From NCBI GenBank assembly GCA_039621445.1, contig CP154956.1, positions 37,908,553 through 37,972,552 of the forward strand: a DNA stretch of 64,000 nt. The letters run 5' to 3'. The notes under the pieces are model-generated. The model saw nothing but the letters and a program-made list of their open reading frames with translations, had not been told where the DNA came from and ran no database searches. Made by a program: the position numbers and the translations under genes. The DNA comes from Euglena gracilis (Eukaryota; Euglenida; Euglenophyceae; Euglenales). Shown here in pieces: positions 34,728 through 45,607 of the stretch; the first letter of the stretch is position 1, and the number at the start of each line of letters is the position of its first letter.

Positions 34728-37330
34728 CCAACTGGGACTAGTATACGCAGAAGCGTTGATGTGACATTTATTGCCAAGAAGTTATGAAGGCAGTGTCCTT
34801 GAATTATGGCAAGGCTCACCATACTGAATCAACTGGTCGATTTTAGGCTAGTGCTTTCGCCTCCTGTCGCAGCCCAGCATTGTTATCAAAGGAGGAGAAT
34901 ATTGCACTTCGGAAGCATTTGTTTCAGTGCACGAGAAAGGAGCACCAGTGGACAGAGATTTGTTGCCGCATATTTTCTTTGGCACGAAATCCCCCTGGTG
35001 CAGGTGTCCCAAAAAGACGACAAAAAAATGGGGTGGACCAACTGGTGTCATTTTTTCAGGGCACGTATGTGCATTTGTGCTTCTGGGCCGAAAATTCTGA
35101 TTTTGGGGGATTTTGTTTTGGAGTCCAGGTTCTGTGTTGCTTCTGGCACTTGTTCGGGGCATACCTTGGACAGCTTGGCATGTTGGGGTGCGCTACGCCC
35201 ACCGGAGCTCCCCAAATTTTGCCTCCCGCTGGTGAAAAAGTAGAAAAATTTTTCGGCAGAAGAAGCCAAGCGCGCGCTTGGGAAGACCTGTGCCGCACTT
35301 TGCCCTGGTAAGACACCGCTCGCCGCCGGCGTTATGTGGATTTTTTCGGTGCGCTGGATTGGGAGCTCCCGTCTAACGCCTTTTCGCCGAATTGGCTGAC
35401 TCTTTATTTGCCCTTCGGCAAACGTAACATAACAATCCAAAGAAGAATCAAGAGGAAGCCAGTAGCAAAAGAATATACAGAAGGAGACAGGCGAATTTTC
35501 TTTGAAACGTTGGTTGTCTACTTCGGAAATTGACTTCAATGACCAATGCTGTTCCCGCCCGTGGGCGCCCGAATTGTTTCAAAACGGCTTTTCGACTTTC
35601 CGGCCGCAGCGAGCAGCGAAAAAGCCGTGAAAAACGGCTGAAATGCCGTGCTGAGCGGCGAAGTTGCCGTATCTCCGGGCACTTTTGGCAGAAAAGCCGT
35701 TTAGCCGGTGGTAGTGGCGCAAAAGGTGGCTCTTCCACGTACCCGGCTGCCCTTGTCGTACCACCGGGTGCCTGCAACCTGTGACCGGGGTGGGGGTGGC
35801 CGTATCACCCCCGTAACCTGCAAACCTGTGACCGGGGGGTGGTCGTGAATGAGGGGTGGTCGTACGACCGGGGGGGGGGGGCGGGTAAACTGAGGTACGG
35901 TCTTTCCCCTCACCGGCGGACGTCGCAAAAAAAAACACCCATTTTCTTTGCTGTGGCCCTTTTTTTTTCGGCCTGGCTTTCCCCGTTTGATCCGAGAGCA
36001 TGTCCACCAAAATTGCCCCCCACTGACAAGGAACAAAGTGCAAAGTGCAAAGTGTTTTGAACAAAAGTGCAGGACAAAGTGTTCTGGAGTTCTGGGCCAA
36101 AAGTGCGGGAGGACATCTCAAATGACTTTGTTCTGCAACGAGTGCTCAGAACCTCTAGGTCCAGCATATATAACGGGTGCCTGCAGGCCGAATTGCACCA
36201 TTTTTGGTTCAGGAATAAAATTCCTCTACGAAAAAGAGGGGAGGGGGCTCACAACCACAATGGCAAGAACAACAGGTTTTGACTGGTGTGTTTTGCAGTT
36301 CATATATTGCTTGGATGAAACAGAAATCAAACATCCCCCCCGAACTTGCTGCTTGGACCATACATCTCTTTAAGGACCCCGGGGGGGTTGCTGGGCAAGG
36401 GCTAGAAACTTGGGCTGGCTAGCCCGCCCGCCCCCCCCCCCGGGGGGGGGCTGGACCCCGGCTGGACCCGAAACGGGGCGAGCTGGACTGAAAGCGGAAA
36501 AATGCCCAAAAATGACCTGCAGAACACAGTTTTGAAAAAATGATGCATCTGAAACCCCCGAAAAAATGCCCCAAACGCCCCCCAAACCCCATTTTTGGCC
36601 ACTTTTGAACACAGTTTTTCAAAAAATTTCGGCGCAAAGCGCCGAACAATTTTGGGCTGGACCCCCAAAAAGGGGCTGGCTAGCTAGGGCTAGCAGCACC
36701 CCCCCCCGGGGGGGAGGGGGCTGCTGCGGCTGGGCTGGGCCCAAATCGGGGCTGGCTGCAGCCGCCCCCCCCCAGGGGGGTTCGCAAAACCTTAGAGAGA
36801 TGTATGGCTGGACCAACATGACCGACCACCAGGGCCACCATGGCCAGCCTTCAGCCCCTTCACATATGATGACCAGGGCGGACAAAAGGACTGCGTGGAC
36901 ACTGGGCCAAGGTAGTTCAGGCTGATGGCGCATTGTCCAGTAGCGGAGACAACCAGCACCAAGGAGTTTTTTCCATCAAACATCTTGGGGGAGGGGCCAA
37001 GAATGTGAGGGAGCAAGCAATTTCGCCCAACCCACCCCGCCCCTCCCAGCACCAACAGAGCCTGGCTTGCCAGCAGGCTTTTGCTTAAGAACCCGGGGGG
37101 GGCCAATCTGCCAGACAGTGGAACAAATGGACTAGCTAGGACCCTCCTCCCCCTCCGGGTGGGGGCCACGGGGGTCTGGAAAAAAAAATTCCTGGGCTGC
37201 GCACGAGGTGGAAATGAGGAAGTTTTGGCTGATTTTGTTCCAAAAATTCAAAACAAAAGCTTGCCAGCCAACAAGCCAACAGGGGGTGTTTTGGCCAGAG
37301 AGTCTATATTTGTCAGCCAGCTTGGATTCT
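34728..37330. other. Intergenic, low-complexity
   Basis: Holds GAAAAAGCCGT-type motifs (35590-35700), GTGACCGGGG repeats (35780-35880), long G/C tracts (35870, 36430, 36700-36780) and CTGGCTAGC motifs. No gene recognised. Confidence 0.6.
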
Positions 37331-37335
37331 CCCAG

Positions 37336-37785
37336 CAGGCACGCCCTCATCCCCCCATCATATCATCCCGGCCTCTGACCCCCCAGCGGGCACGCCCTCA
37401 TCCATCCGTCATATCATCCCGGCCTCTGCCCCCCAGCAGGCACGCCCTCATCCCCCCATCATATCATCCCGGCCTCTGCCCCCCAGCGGGCACGCCCTCA
37501 TCCCCCCGTCATATCATCCCGGACTCTGCCCCCCAGCGGGCACGCCCTCATCCATCCGTCATATCATCCCGGCCTCTGCCCCCCAGCGGGCACGCCCTCA
37601 TCCCCCTATCATATCATCCCGGCCTCTGACCCCCCAGCGGGCACGCCCTCATCCCTCCGTCATATCATCCTGGCCTCTTCCCCCCAGCGGACACGCCCTC
37701 ATCCCCCCATCATATCATCCCGGCCTCTGCCCCCCAGCGGGCACGCCCTCATCCCCCCATCATATCATCCCGGCCTCTGCCCCAT
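37336..37785. repeat. Minisatellite, nine copies of a 50-51 bp unit
   Basis: CACGCCCTCATCC recurs at about 37339, 37391, 37441, 37491, 37541, 37591, 37642, 37692 and 37742, each followed by ATCATATCATCCCGGCCTCT and CCCCCAGCGGG. The units differ mainly at a CCCC/CATC position. The open frame through it is repeat-driven. Confidence 0.95.
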
Positions 37786-38963
37786 TTGCAGTTTTGCCAG
37801 TCTGGGGGGTGGCAAAACTGGATGGGTGGCCAAATAGGGTTCGGGTGAATAAAGCTGCAGGTTTGGCCAGACATCCTGATTTGCCAAGGCATCCGGTATC
37901 GTCGCAAAATTCCCTTGCCAAATTCTGCCAGGGTTGGGATAAGTCCAAGTTTTAAAGAATGTTTTGGCCAACCTGGTAGGCTTGGTGCCGGCACATTTTG
38001 GCTGGCAAGTTTGCGGTTTGTGAGAAGTGGGAAGACTGGAAAAAAAAGTCCAAAATTCCTCTCAGAAAGTCCTTAGACATACGCCCAACACGGCCACCAG
38101 GCAACCACTTCTACAACCTTCAGCTCCTTCACCTTCAGGCGTCATGTCCTTCACCTTCAGGCGTGATGTCCAGACCAATGGGTAACATAAATCCAGGAAA
38201 AAATCTCCAAAAATCTTCTGGCCTGTGCCATGGTGAACTGAGTGGAATGAAAAAAGCGCAGAATGTTTCGCGTCCGAAAATAAGGAATTCCTTCGAAAGG
38301 AAGGAAGACGAGGAAAAACAGCACACACAGAAGAAGAACAGTGATTAATAAGAGCAGTATACGGCTAAAAAGCCGAATTGCCAAAAATGAGTGGCAAAAA
38401 AGCCGAAAAGCCAAAAGTGAACGGCATAATCGCCGAAAAGCCGAAAAACAACGGCTAAAAAGCCGAAAAGCCGCAAAAAACGCGTCAGAAAGCCGAAAAG
38501 CCGAAATGAAACACTCATGGGCGGGAACAGCAGTGGAGAAGAAGTAGGAATTATGCGGTCGACGTGAACAACCTGGAGCAACTGGGGATATTAAGGAAGA
38601 CACTTTTGCCCCTTTAAGGAAAGACTGCCTTGGACGGTTTGGGGGTTGATTCCGTAATTTATGGCCCCCCAATCTACCGAGGGTTGCGGGGCGAACATGA
38701 AGGAGGTTTGAGCGAATGGAAAGTTGCGGCTTTCTTTCCCCGATTTTGCTGAACAGAAATTCACCCAGGTCCAATGAATATAAATTTCTAAAATGTGGTT
38801 CTTCGCCATGTGAGCCCATATGGCATGATTACAAGCCAATGGGCGACAAGGGGGGTGACTGACTGTTTTTTTTTTGCCAGTATGGGCGACCTCTTCTGTA
38901 TCCCCCCCCCTTTTAGATATTGTGTCGGTTGAATGTGAGGAAACTGCTTCCCCGAATGTTTAT
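37786..38963. other. Intergenic with AAAAGCCG motif array
   Basis: Positions 38365-38510 are built from GCCGAAAAGCC/AACGGCTAAAAAG variants. A direct repeat CACCTTCAGGCGT(C/G)ATGTCC lies near 38130-38170. No gene recognised. Confidence 0.6.
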
Positions 38964-38964
38964 T

Positions 38965-38968
38965 AGCA
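38965..38968. other. Target-site duplication AGCA (left)
   Basis: AGCA directly before the 5' LTR and again at 40565-40568 directly after the 3' LTR. Confidence 0.7.
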
Positions 38969-39257
38969 TGTGAGCGCGGGCAAGATTTGAGTTTTTTTTT
39001 GGTAAGAGATGCCAGCAGAAATTAGGCATTGCCTCACAGAGATTTTTGGGGAATTACATTTTTCACAGGCAAGCTGGCAAACAGTGTACAAGTTTGCGTG
39101 GGACTCTGAACTAGATTCAAAGTATCAAGTCTTGTCTTCTGGGGTGCTGTGTGGGGAAGTTTGGGAAGAAGACCCCTGAAGGCTGAAAAGTTGGAATTGG
39201 CCAGAAGTCTGATGTGGTGAAATTATCCGGACACACTGGACCATCCCCCAACTTGCA
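38969..39257. repeat. 5' LTR of the compact element
   Basis: 289 bp, TG...CA. A few substitutions and a one-base difference from the 3' LTR imply a fairly recent insertion. Confidence 0.85.
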
Positions 39258-40265
39258 CAAACTTGTATGAGATTTGCAGTGCAGAAAAGCCCCGTACAAA
39301 CGTACCTGTGGAGCCGGAAGACACTCAGAAGTGAAATGTCATGGAAGTGGCGGGCCAGCTCAGCAGCAGAAGGGGACAAGGCAGAGGAAGGCACCAGTTG
39401 GCACACAGTGAGATGCTGTGTTGGGCCACCATGGTCAACTCTCCAGATCAAGCTAGCAGCAGGTGATCCTGGAGTTGGTGCTGCTGTGGATCTTGGTTGG
39501 AGCCTGGGCTGAAGGACAGACGAATGTCAATCACAGCCCGCCATCATCATCAATAATCTCAATCTCCAAAATGTCTGTCAATATGTCATTTCAGGGTCAA
39601 GTTCAATTTCAAGATCGCAAGGAATCTGTGGTGGAAGAAAGTTGTCATGTCAAGATTTCAATTTCCCAAGGTCAATCTGTGGAGGATCCAAGGTGTGATG
39701 TCCAAGATTTCAAGTTCCCAAGTTCAAGATGTCAAGTTTCAACGTCATTGGTCAATTACCCGCCGGAGATTTCGGCGCGAGGAGCCTGACCTCGTAAAAA
39801 ACAGTGATCAGGGTTGTGCAACAGCCCTACAAATGCACATCTGGTGGCCATCTTCGAGTTCGTCTACCTGTTGCTGCTGTGATGGCTGTGGTGTGTGCCG
39901 CCTCCCAGTTCGGTGCTGGGCCGCTTCAAGGAGGCTCTGCTCCGGTTTGGCTCGGCGGGGGTCGCCGAAGCCCCGGCTGGACCCCATTGGGGGTCATGTT
40001 GTACGGGGTAGGTCGTACGACATGGCTCTCTAAGTTGGAAAGGCTGGGGTGGAGGTAGGCGGGCCCCACATGGTATTTATCTGTGGATTTGGACATGTTT
40101 ACAATTATCTGTGGATTCGAAGATTTGGCAATTTAAATTCGAGAACCGCCATTCGTCACTTTTCCATGTCGCTGCTGCGTGTGTGTGTGTTGTGTTTTGA
40201 TTTTTTATCTCCGGCCCGCTCATTTTTTTACTTCCGTTTGGACAATTGCCTGGCAATTGTTTTTG

Positions 40266-40276
40266 GGAAGGGGGGT
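40266..40276. promoter_or_regulatory. Polypurine tract
   Basis: GGGAAGGGGGG immediately upstream of the 3' LTR. It is the expected plus-strand primer site. Confidence 0.75.
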
Positions 40277-40564
40277 GTGAGCGCGGGCCAGATTTGAGAT
40301 TTATTTTGGTAAGAGATGCCAGCAGAAATTAGGCATTGCCTCACAGAGATTTTTGGGGAATTACATTTTTCACAGGCAAGCTGGCAAACAGTGTACAAGT
40401 TTGCGTGGGACTCTGAACTGGATTCAAAGTATCAAGTCTTGTCTTCTGGTGTGCTGTGTGGGGAAGTTTGGGAAGAAGACCCCTGAAGGCTGAAAAGTTG
40501 GAATTGGCCAGAAGTCTGATGTGGTGAAATTATCTGGACACACTGGACCATCCCCCAACTTGCA
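40277..40564. repeat. 3' LTR of the compact element
   Basis: 288 bp match to 38969-39257, followed by the AGCA target duplication. Confidence 0.85.
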
Positions 40565-40568
40565 AGCA

Positions 40569-41008
40569 GATGTCAAGTTTGAGACACAAAGCTGACGGCC
40601 ATCAGTTACACTTAATCCGCCTTCTTTTTAAGGTGCTGCGGGAAAGGCAATGACACTGCGCACCTTCGGGCAGAATTTGGAATACTCTGGAAATTTTGTT
40701 CGAGTTTTTTTTGCATGATTTTTCGGGAACCACCAAAAAATGGTGCTCAACCCCCTTGGGTCAGTCACCAAAATCTCGAAATCCCAATCAAACCCGGTGC
40801 CATCCTGGACCTGAGCCAAGAAGAAAAAATCTCTTTTTTCTTTTACCCGGTCTGCCGGAGGCCTTGGCCCCCACTGAGATTTGATTTTTGTGGAAAAATT
40901 CTTCGGAAATGGGTGGGGGAAGTACTAGCCACGGTTGGCCAGCTGGCTGGTGTTGTCGCTCTGCAATACCAGGCTCTTGACTTCACAATTAAGACTTTGA
41001 AAGGTTGC
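40569..41008. other. Intergenic stretch before the minus-strand DIRS-like copy
   Basis: Short open frames only, such as the one at 40715-41077. No family recognised. Confidence 0.5.
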
Positions 41009-41362
41009 TCGTACTCCCTCGATGCAAGCCGACCAGGGACGAAGGGACACCGAGGGCGAAGCACAAAGACGTTGTGAGGCCATGCCTTGCTCGCCGGCCG
41101 TTTGTTGTAACTCTTTTGGTGCGCCGTGTTAGGGGTTAGCGCTTAGTGCCGCCTCGCCGGAGTTGGCTGAAGATGCTGCTCCGACTTCGATGAGGATACT
41201 GGGGTGGTACACCACCTCTGCCCACCCTGGCCCCCGTCTTCTGAACGAGGGCGTTTGAAGACAAATTTTCTGACATGGGTGGGGGGGTGGGGCTGACAAG
41301 GTCTTTGTGCTTCGCCCTCGGTGTCCATTCATCCCTGGTCGGCTTGCCTCGCAGGAGTACGG
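41009..41362. repeat. Terminal fold-back of the minus-strand DIRS-like element
   Basis: Arms 41013-41075 and 41295-41362 are inverted copies (GACCAGGGACGAAGGGACAC versus reverse complement GACCAGGGATGAATGGACAC). They match the fold-back at 34346-34727. Confidence 0.75.
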
Positions 41363-41399
41363 GACGCCTCTGGATCCGCACTTTGCTCTTGTGAGGCCG

Positions 41400-42148
41400 G
41401 ACTGTGCACGGAAATTAGGGGGGCCAGGGCATTTTCCAAGGAACTTTGGGCACAAAGTCTTTGATAATGGGCTGAAAAATCCTCCACTCCCTTTCACTGA
41501 GCAATTTTACAAACTCATTGTCCAGAAAGGCCCAGTTTTTTTTTGAGTAAACGTACTCCTGCCGCTCTGGTGGAGTGTGCCCCGCACACCTGGGGGGTCA
41601 CCCCATGTTTGGCCCAAAGAAAATCTTGTGATTGAAGCAACGGTGTCTGCAATTACGGCCCTGAAGGAGGTTTTTGGGGAATGAGCAGGGGCACCAGGTC
41701 TGACGAATGACCTTGTTGGTGAAATATATGACATCATCAAGTAAAACTAGTATTTGGGGGCATGGGGGAATGGAACCCACCCTCTCACACTTGTGAAACT
41801 TCTGGCCTTTACACTTTTTTTTATGTATGGTGCCCTGCACAACACACCGGTGGTTCGCTTGACGTGTGCCAAAACAGAAGATCCAGTGCTAAATCAGAGG
41901 ATTCGTGAGCAAAAAATAACATGTCTACGCAATGCACAAATATCAGCGGGCATGAGCACTGTTGCCAGCCCCAGGAGGATTGCTAGGTGATCCCATAGTG
42001 CACCATACTTCTCCATATTTTGGTTCTAAAGCAAGGGGTCAACAGTGTGTGGAATCAAGCCCAGGAATCAGAAGCGTAGCACTGTATGCCTCACGGGCTT
42101 GGACATTAGAAAAATGGAATACTTGTATTAAAGCGTCAGCCACTTGGT
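41400..42148 (-). pseudogene. DIRS-like tyrosine recombinase, minus-strand copy
   Basis: The minus strand gives NMGVTPQVCGAHSTRAAGVR (HSTR box at 41566-41577), upstream RSFVRPGAP, and VKRTTGVLCRAPYIKK. Frames are broken. The part beyond 42149 belongs to the duplicated unit. Confidence 0.65.
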
Positions 42149-43600
42149 ATGTGGTGGCTTCAGTGCGGGGCACCACATTTTTTTGAATTACCCGCAGAAG
42201 GGCAAATGCAGTCTGATAACGTTTTAAACTGAGGGTTCTCCCCAGGAAATCGTCAATGGTTTTAACCTCAATTTGTTTCGCGGGCAATGTTTGCCTGAGC
42301 AAATCATGTAAAGGTGGGCCAACTGGGGGTGGAATTTGTTCCCCTGCAATTGCTGAACATACCCATGTAGGGGTGATTTCCAGGCAGGGAGTGCATGGAA
42401 CTTTCATTTTTATTAATTGGGGCCACCAGGTGGCTGAATCGCAGTAGGGGTTGACCGTCAAAAGTTTGGTGTGGGGATAAGTTTTAAACGTGGGCAGAAA
42501 GATTGGATTTTTTGACCAAGAGGGTTTGCATAAAGATCTCCCATGTTGTCGATGGTAAATTGTAATGAATCCACTGCTGTGGCTTCCCAGTGGGGCGATC
42601 TGGCAAAGAAATCGGACAGTTTTTTTTGTTGCCTGGGCAGGCAAACAAATCTGTTTCCAGATGTATGACATTTTGGAAATGCTGCCTTGGCCAGTGAAAA
42701 AGTTGGGTGTCTAAAGAGTAACCCCCCCTGTCCATTTCCCATCTGCTTATGGGGCCATCCAGCCATTATTTTGAATGTAACCATTTGACTTGGAGGTTTT
42801 CTTATTTTCCTTGTACCATTTGAAAAATGGTCTTAGCAGTTTGTTGAAGGGGTCCTTTTTGCCCCCTCCTTTTGTCAGGTAATCGCTTCCTGGTTTTTTG
42901 AATTACCTGGTTGTCTACGGACAAAGAAACTTTTTTTCCTGGTTTGCTCAATCTTTCACAGTGCTTATTGATGCACTGACATCCTTTGTATTTGTGTGTG
43001 ATATGGGGCCTTTTCTCAAAAAATCCTGCACAATTCTCTTGGGTTGATGTCCAGCCCCCCCTCCTCCCAGCCATGGGCGCTTCTGTCTGAATGCAACTGT
43101 CAGGTTGTATTTTGGGGTAAGCTCTGCCCCCCCAGGTGTCCAGTAAAATTCTTTTTCCCTTAATTGGGCCTTGATTTCCTGGGGAATGGGGTGTTTTAAG
43201 TCCGAGGGGGCTGTGGGTTTGCCATTAAAAAAATGCCACGGTGTCTGTAAAAGCCCATAAAAAGGGTAGGGCCATTATGTTGCATCTCATTTGACCCAAA
43301 ACGGCAGCCAACTGCCTTTTTGACATGTACTCTTTCTTGACAGTTTTTTTCGTGCTCCTTTTTTATGGTTTTAACTTTCTGGTGGGGCACCTGAGACTTT
43401 AATTCCTGGAAGTTTAGCTGAAAACCCAGATGAGTTCACCACTTTTCTGGGCTGCAGGGTCTACTTTTTCATGTTGATTTTGAATCCTGAATTCAGTAAC
43501 TCCTTGACGACGCCGTTCGGGTGACTTTTCAAAAGGTTTTTGGTGGGTCGAGCAGTAAAACGTCGTCCAGGTGAATAAACGCAGGGTGTGAGTCACTGGT
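42149..43600 (-). pseudogene. DIRS-like RT C-terminus, RNase H and methyltransferase-like region (unit A)
   Basis: On the minus strand from high to low coordinates: FIHLDDVLL (RT motif C, about 43555-43585), NSGFKINMKKSTLQ-like residues, KNCQERVHVKKAVGCRFGSN, an RNase H-like region with THKYKGCQCINKHCERLSKP, then MDRGGYSLDTQLFHWPRQHF and HLETDLFACPGNKK (methyltransferase-like DLFA motif), and the start of the recombinase (VKTIDDFLGRTLSLKRYQTA). Broken by frameshifts. Confidence 0.7.
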
Positions 43601-43822
43601 CCTGGCAATTGTAATTACTACCAGTGGCATTCCCTAATTCAAAAAAGTGAATCCTAATTTCAGTTCATTTCTTCTGTTTCTGTGCAGCTGGCAAAAAACG
43701 TGCACTGTTTACCTGGGCTTACCTGGATGTCTTTGGACGTATCTGGAAGTGCACTCTGATTGGGAATTTTGCCTGCAGCTGGTCAAGTCAAGAAAAGTTG
43801 CAAGTTGGAACCTGCTGGAAGC

Positions 43823-44479
43823 ATGCAAAGGGCACCAGGGGTAAAACACATAAACAGTGCATCAGGTTGCGCCCGGTATCGACAGTCTGAGCCCGAGAAG
43901 AAGGGCACTCTGAAAGTGCCCCCTGTGCCCAAGTGTGTGCAAGCCAACAGAGATTGCAATGTGAGATTGAAGATGCTGAATGACATCTATCTGAGATTGA
44001 AGCTTCCACCAGATGTGAGTGCTGAGATTCATGTCTTTGGGGAAGAAGAGATGGAAGGAAGTCATGTTTTCCCTGCAGAAGTATGTCAAAGATTTGAAGA
44101 TCATGTTGTCATTCTGCTAGTCGAAGACAAGCCACAATCAAGTCTTTGGCCAGCTGTGTGGTCCAGAGGTCACAGGTGGTATTTTTATCCGCCGGAGGCT
44201 CGACTATTTGAAGGAGATGGGTCCAGAAGTTTTTGGGCAGTTCTGATGGGACCGGAGGTCCAGATGAAGGAGGAGTTTATCAAGCCAGATCACTGCTATA
44301 CGACTGCTGAGTTGGATGACAAGGTCAGACGGACAAGTGGTTCAAGGAGGAGATGGCGAGCAAGACAGCTGAAGCGTAATTTGGGTGCTTCTGGGCATGG
44401 AGCCTCCTCTGCGGAGGATGGCCTGCCTGGAAATGTCAGACAGAGTGCCTCTGCTGCAGATGGCCCATCTGGCATGTGA
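43823..44479 (+). CDS. Unknown ORF, 218 codons (unit A)
   Basis: ATG at 43823 (the frame is open back to 43760, with an AG acceptor-like CTGCAG just upstream). The protein is mixed charged, with KVPPVPKCVQANRDC, a hydrophobic VVILLVEDKP, HRWYFYPPEARLFEGDGSRS and a basic tail RRRWRARQLKRN. The unit B copy is also fully open with one noticeable change (Gly to Asp). I do not recognise the family. It lies between the DIRS fragment and the chromovirus leader and could belong to either, or be host-derived. Confidence 0.5.
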   Translation: MQRAPGVKHINSASGCARYRQSEPEKKGTLKVPPVPKCVQANRDCNVRLKMLNDIYLRLKLPPDVSAEIHVFGEEEMEGSHVFPAEVCQRFEDHVVILLVEDKPQSSLWPAVWSRGHRWYFYPPEARLFEGDGSRSFWAVLMGPEVQMKEEFIKPDHCYTTAELDDKVRRTSGSRRRWRARQLKRNLGASGHGASSAEDGLPGNVRQSASAADGPSGM

Positions 44480-45607
44480 TTCTGTAAGTTGGACAGGGAG
44501 CCTCTTCTGTCAGGATGGCCCATCCATACTTGTTTTCTGGTGTTGTTTGTGCGCCTCCAATGGGGATGGCCCGGCAGCAATGGGATGTGACAAGAGTGCC
44601 CCTCAAGGTTGGTGGCCCAGTCCTCCCTTTTTGGCATTGGCGTTGGGGTTTGGTGACTTGTGAGCCCCCTGGCATGGGGTGGCCCAACCCCCCCCCCCTC
44701 CTCGATCTGGCTGCCACCAGCGCGCCTCTCCAGTGAGGGATGGCCCACTGACGTGATCATCGCCTGAAGCCGGTATTTTAATTCGTTCCGACATCACTGT
44801 GCGCCTCTGAGACTGATGGTCCGTGATTGCTTCGTGCTGTGCTTGGCTTGCAAAATTTTATGATTTCAAATACCTGGACTCGCCCAACGGTGAAGAGCTT
44901 TTGGGTTTGCAGTTCGCCTTGGTGAAGAACCGTGGACGTTGGGGTCGTGTTGTTCGACAATTGTTCGAATTGTACTTACGGATCGTCTGACATTTCGCTG
45001 TACGGCGGGCCTTGCTCCAATTTTTGGTGGGGCTTTGCCAGGACCCGTTCCTAAAAATTGAGTCGAGAGAAAATTGCAGGCAATTTTTCCGAGGAGGGGA
45101 GTGTGAGTCACTGTGTGCGCGGTCCGAGGGTGCCCGCCCCAAGGAGGGGTCCCAAGGGGGCCCAAAGGGGCCACGAAGGGCCGCAAGGGGGCTCCAAGGC
45201 CCCCAAGGGCCTTTTGAGGCCCCACTGGCCTCCAAGGGGGCCCCACAGCCCATTTTGAGCAAGCCAAGGGAAGGTAAAGGAGGGGGCAGTTTGAGGGGGC
45301 CAACAGGCAACCCCCAAGGGGATGCGCAAGCCCTGCAGGGCTTTGTGCAAGCATGCGCACCCCCTTGGTGGGCGCTTGGGATGGCGCAATTCATTAATAA
45401 TTGTGCAGAGTATACCAAGTAGCCCCCCCAGCTGTAGCCCCCCTCCAATTGTACATTTTCTGTGCAGGGCTCTGTTCACATCATTTGTGTCACCAATTGT
45501 TTGCTTGCAAGCCAATTCAAGGAAATCAAGGAAATACAAATTACAAATTTCAAGTTCAAGTCTCATTGATTATTCAAGTATTCAAGTTCATTTGTTGAGA
45601 CAAAAGT
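44480..45607 (+). other. Leader region upstream of chromovirus gag (unit A)
   Basis: Contains a purine/GGCC-rich stretch (45110-45320), then AT-rich sequence with AAGTTCAAG/ATTCAAG repeats just before the gag start. This is where a 5' LTR and primer site should lie, but I could not match an LTR to any downstream copy. Confidence 0.4.

Larger units (their letters stand above)
38969..40564. mobile_element. Compact non-autonomous LTR retrotransposon (TRIM/LARD-like)
   Basis: Two near-identical direct repeats, 38969-39257 and 40277-40564, start TGTGAGCGCGGG and end ACTTGCA, so each begins TG and ends CA. A polypurine tract (GGGAAGGGGGG, 40266-40276) abuts the 3' repeat, and AGCA flanks the whole. 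The internal 1.02 kb holds only short open frames with no gag or pol similarity. This size and structure fit a terminal-repeat retrotransposon in miniature mobilised by another element. No obvious tRNA primer site follows the 5' LTR. Confidence 0.85.

Noticed and set aside
37081-37629. 182-codon frame of HALIPPSYHPGL-type repeats
   Set aside because: Direct product of the 50-bp minisatellite.
37336-37785. CRISPR array
   Set aside because: The repeats are contiguous with no unique spacers, in a spliced eukaryotic genome.
43600-45600. 5' LTR of the chromovirus
   Set aside because: Expected here and in the twin region, but I found no matching 3' copy, no TG...CA pair and no primer site.
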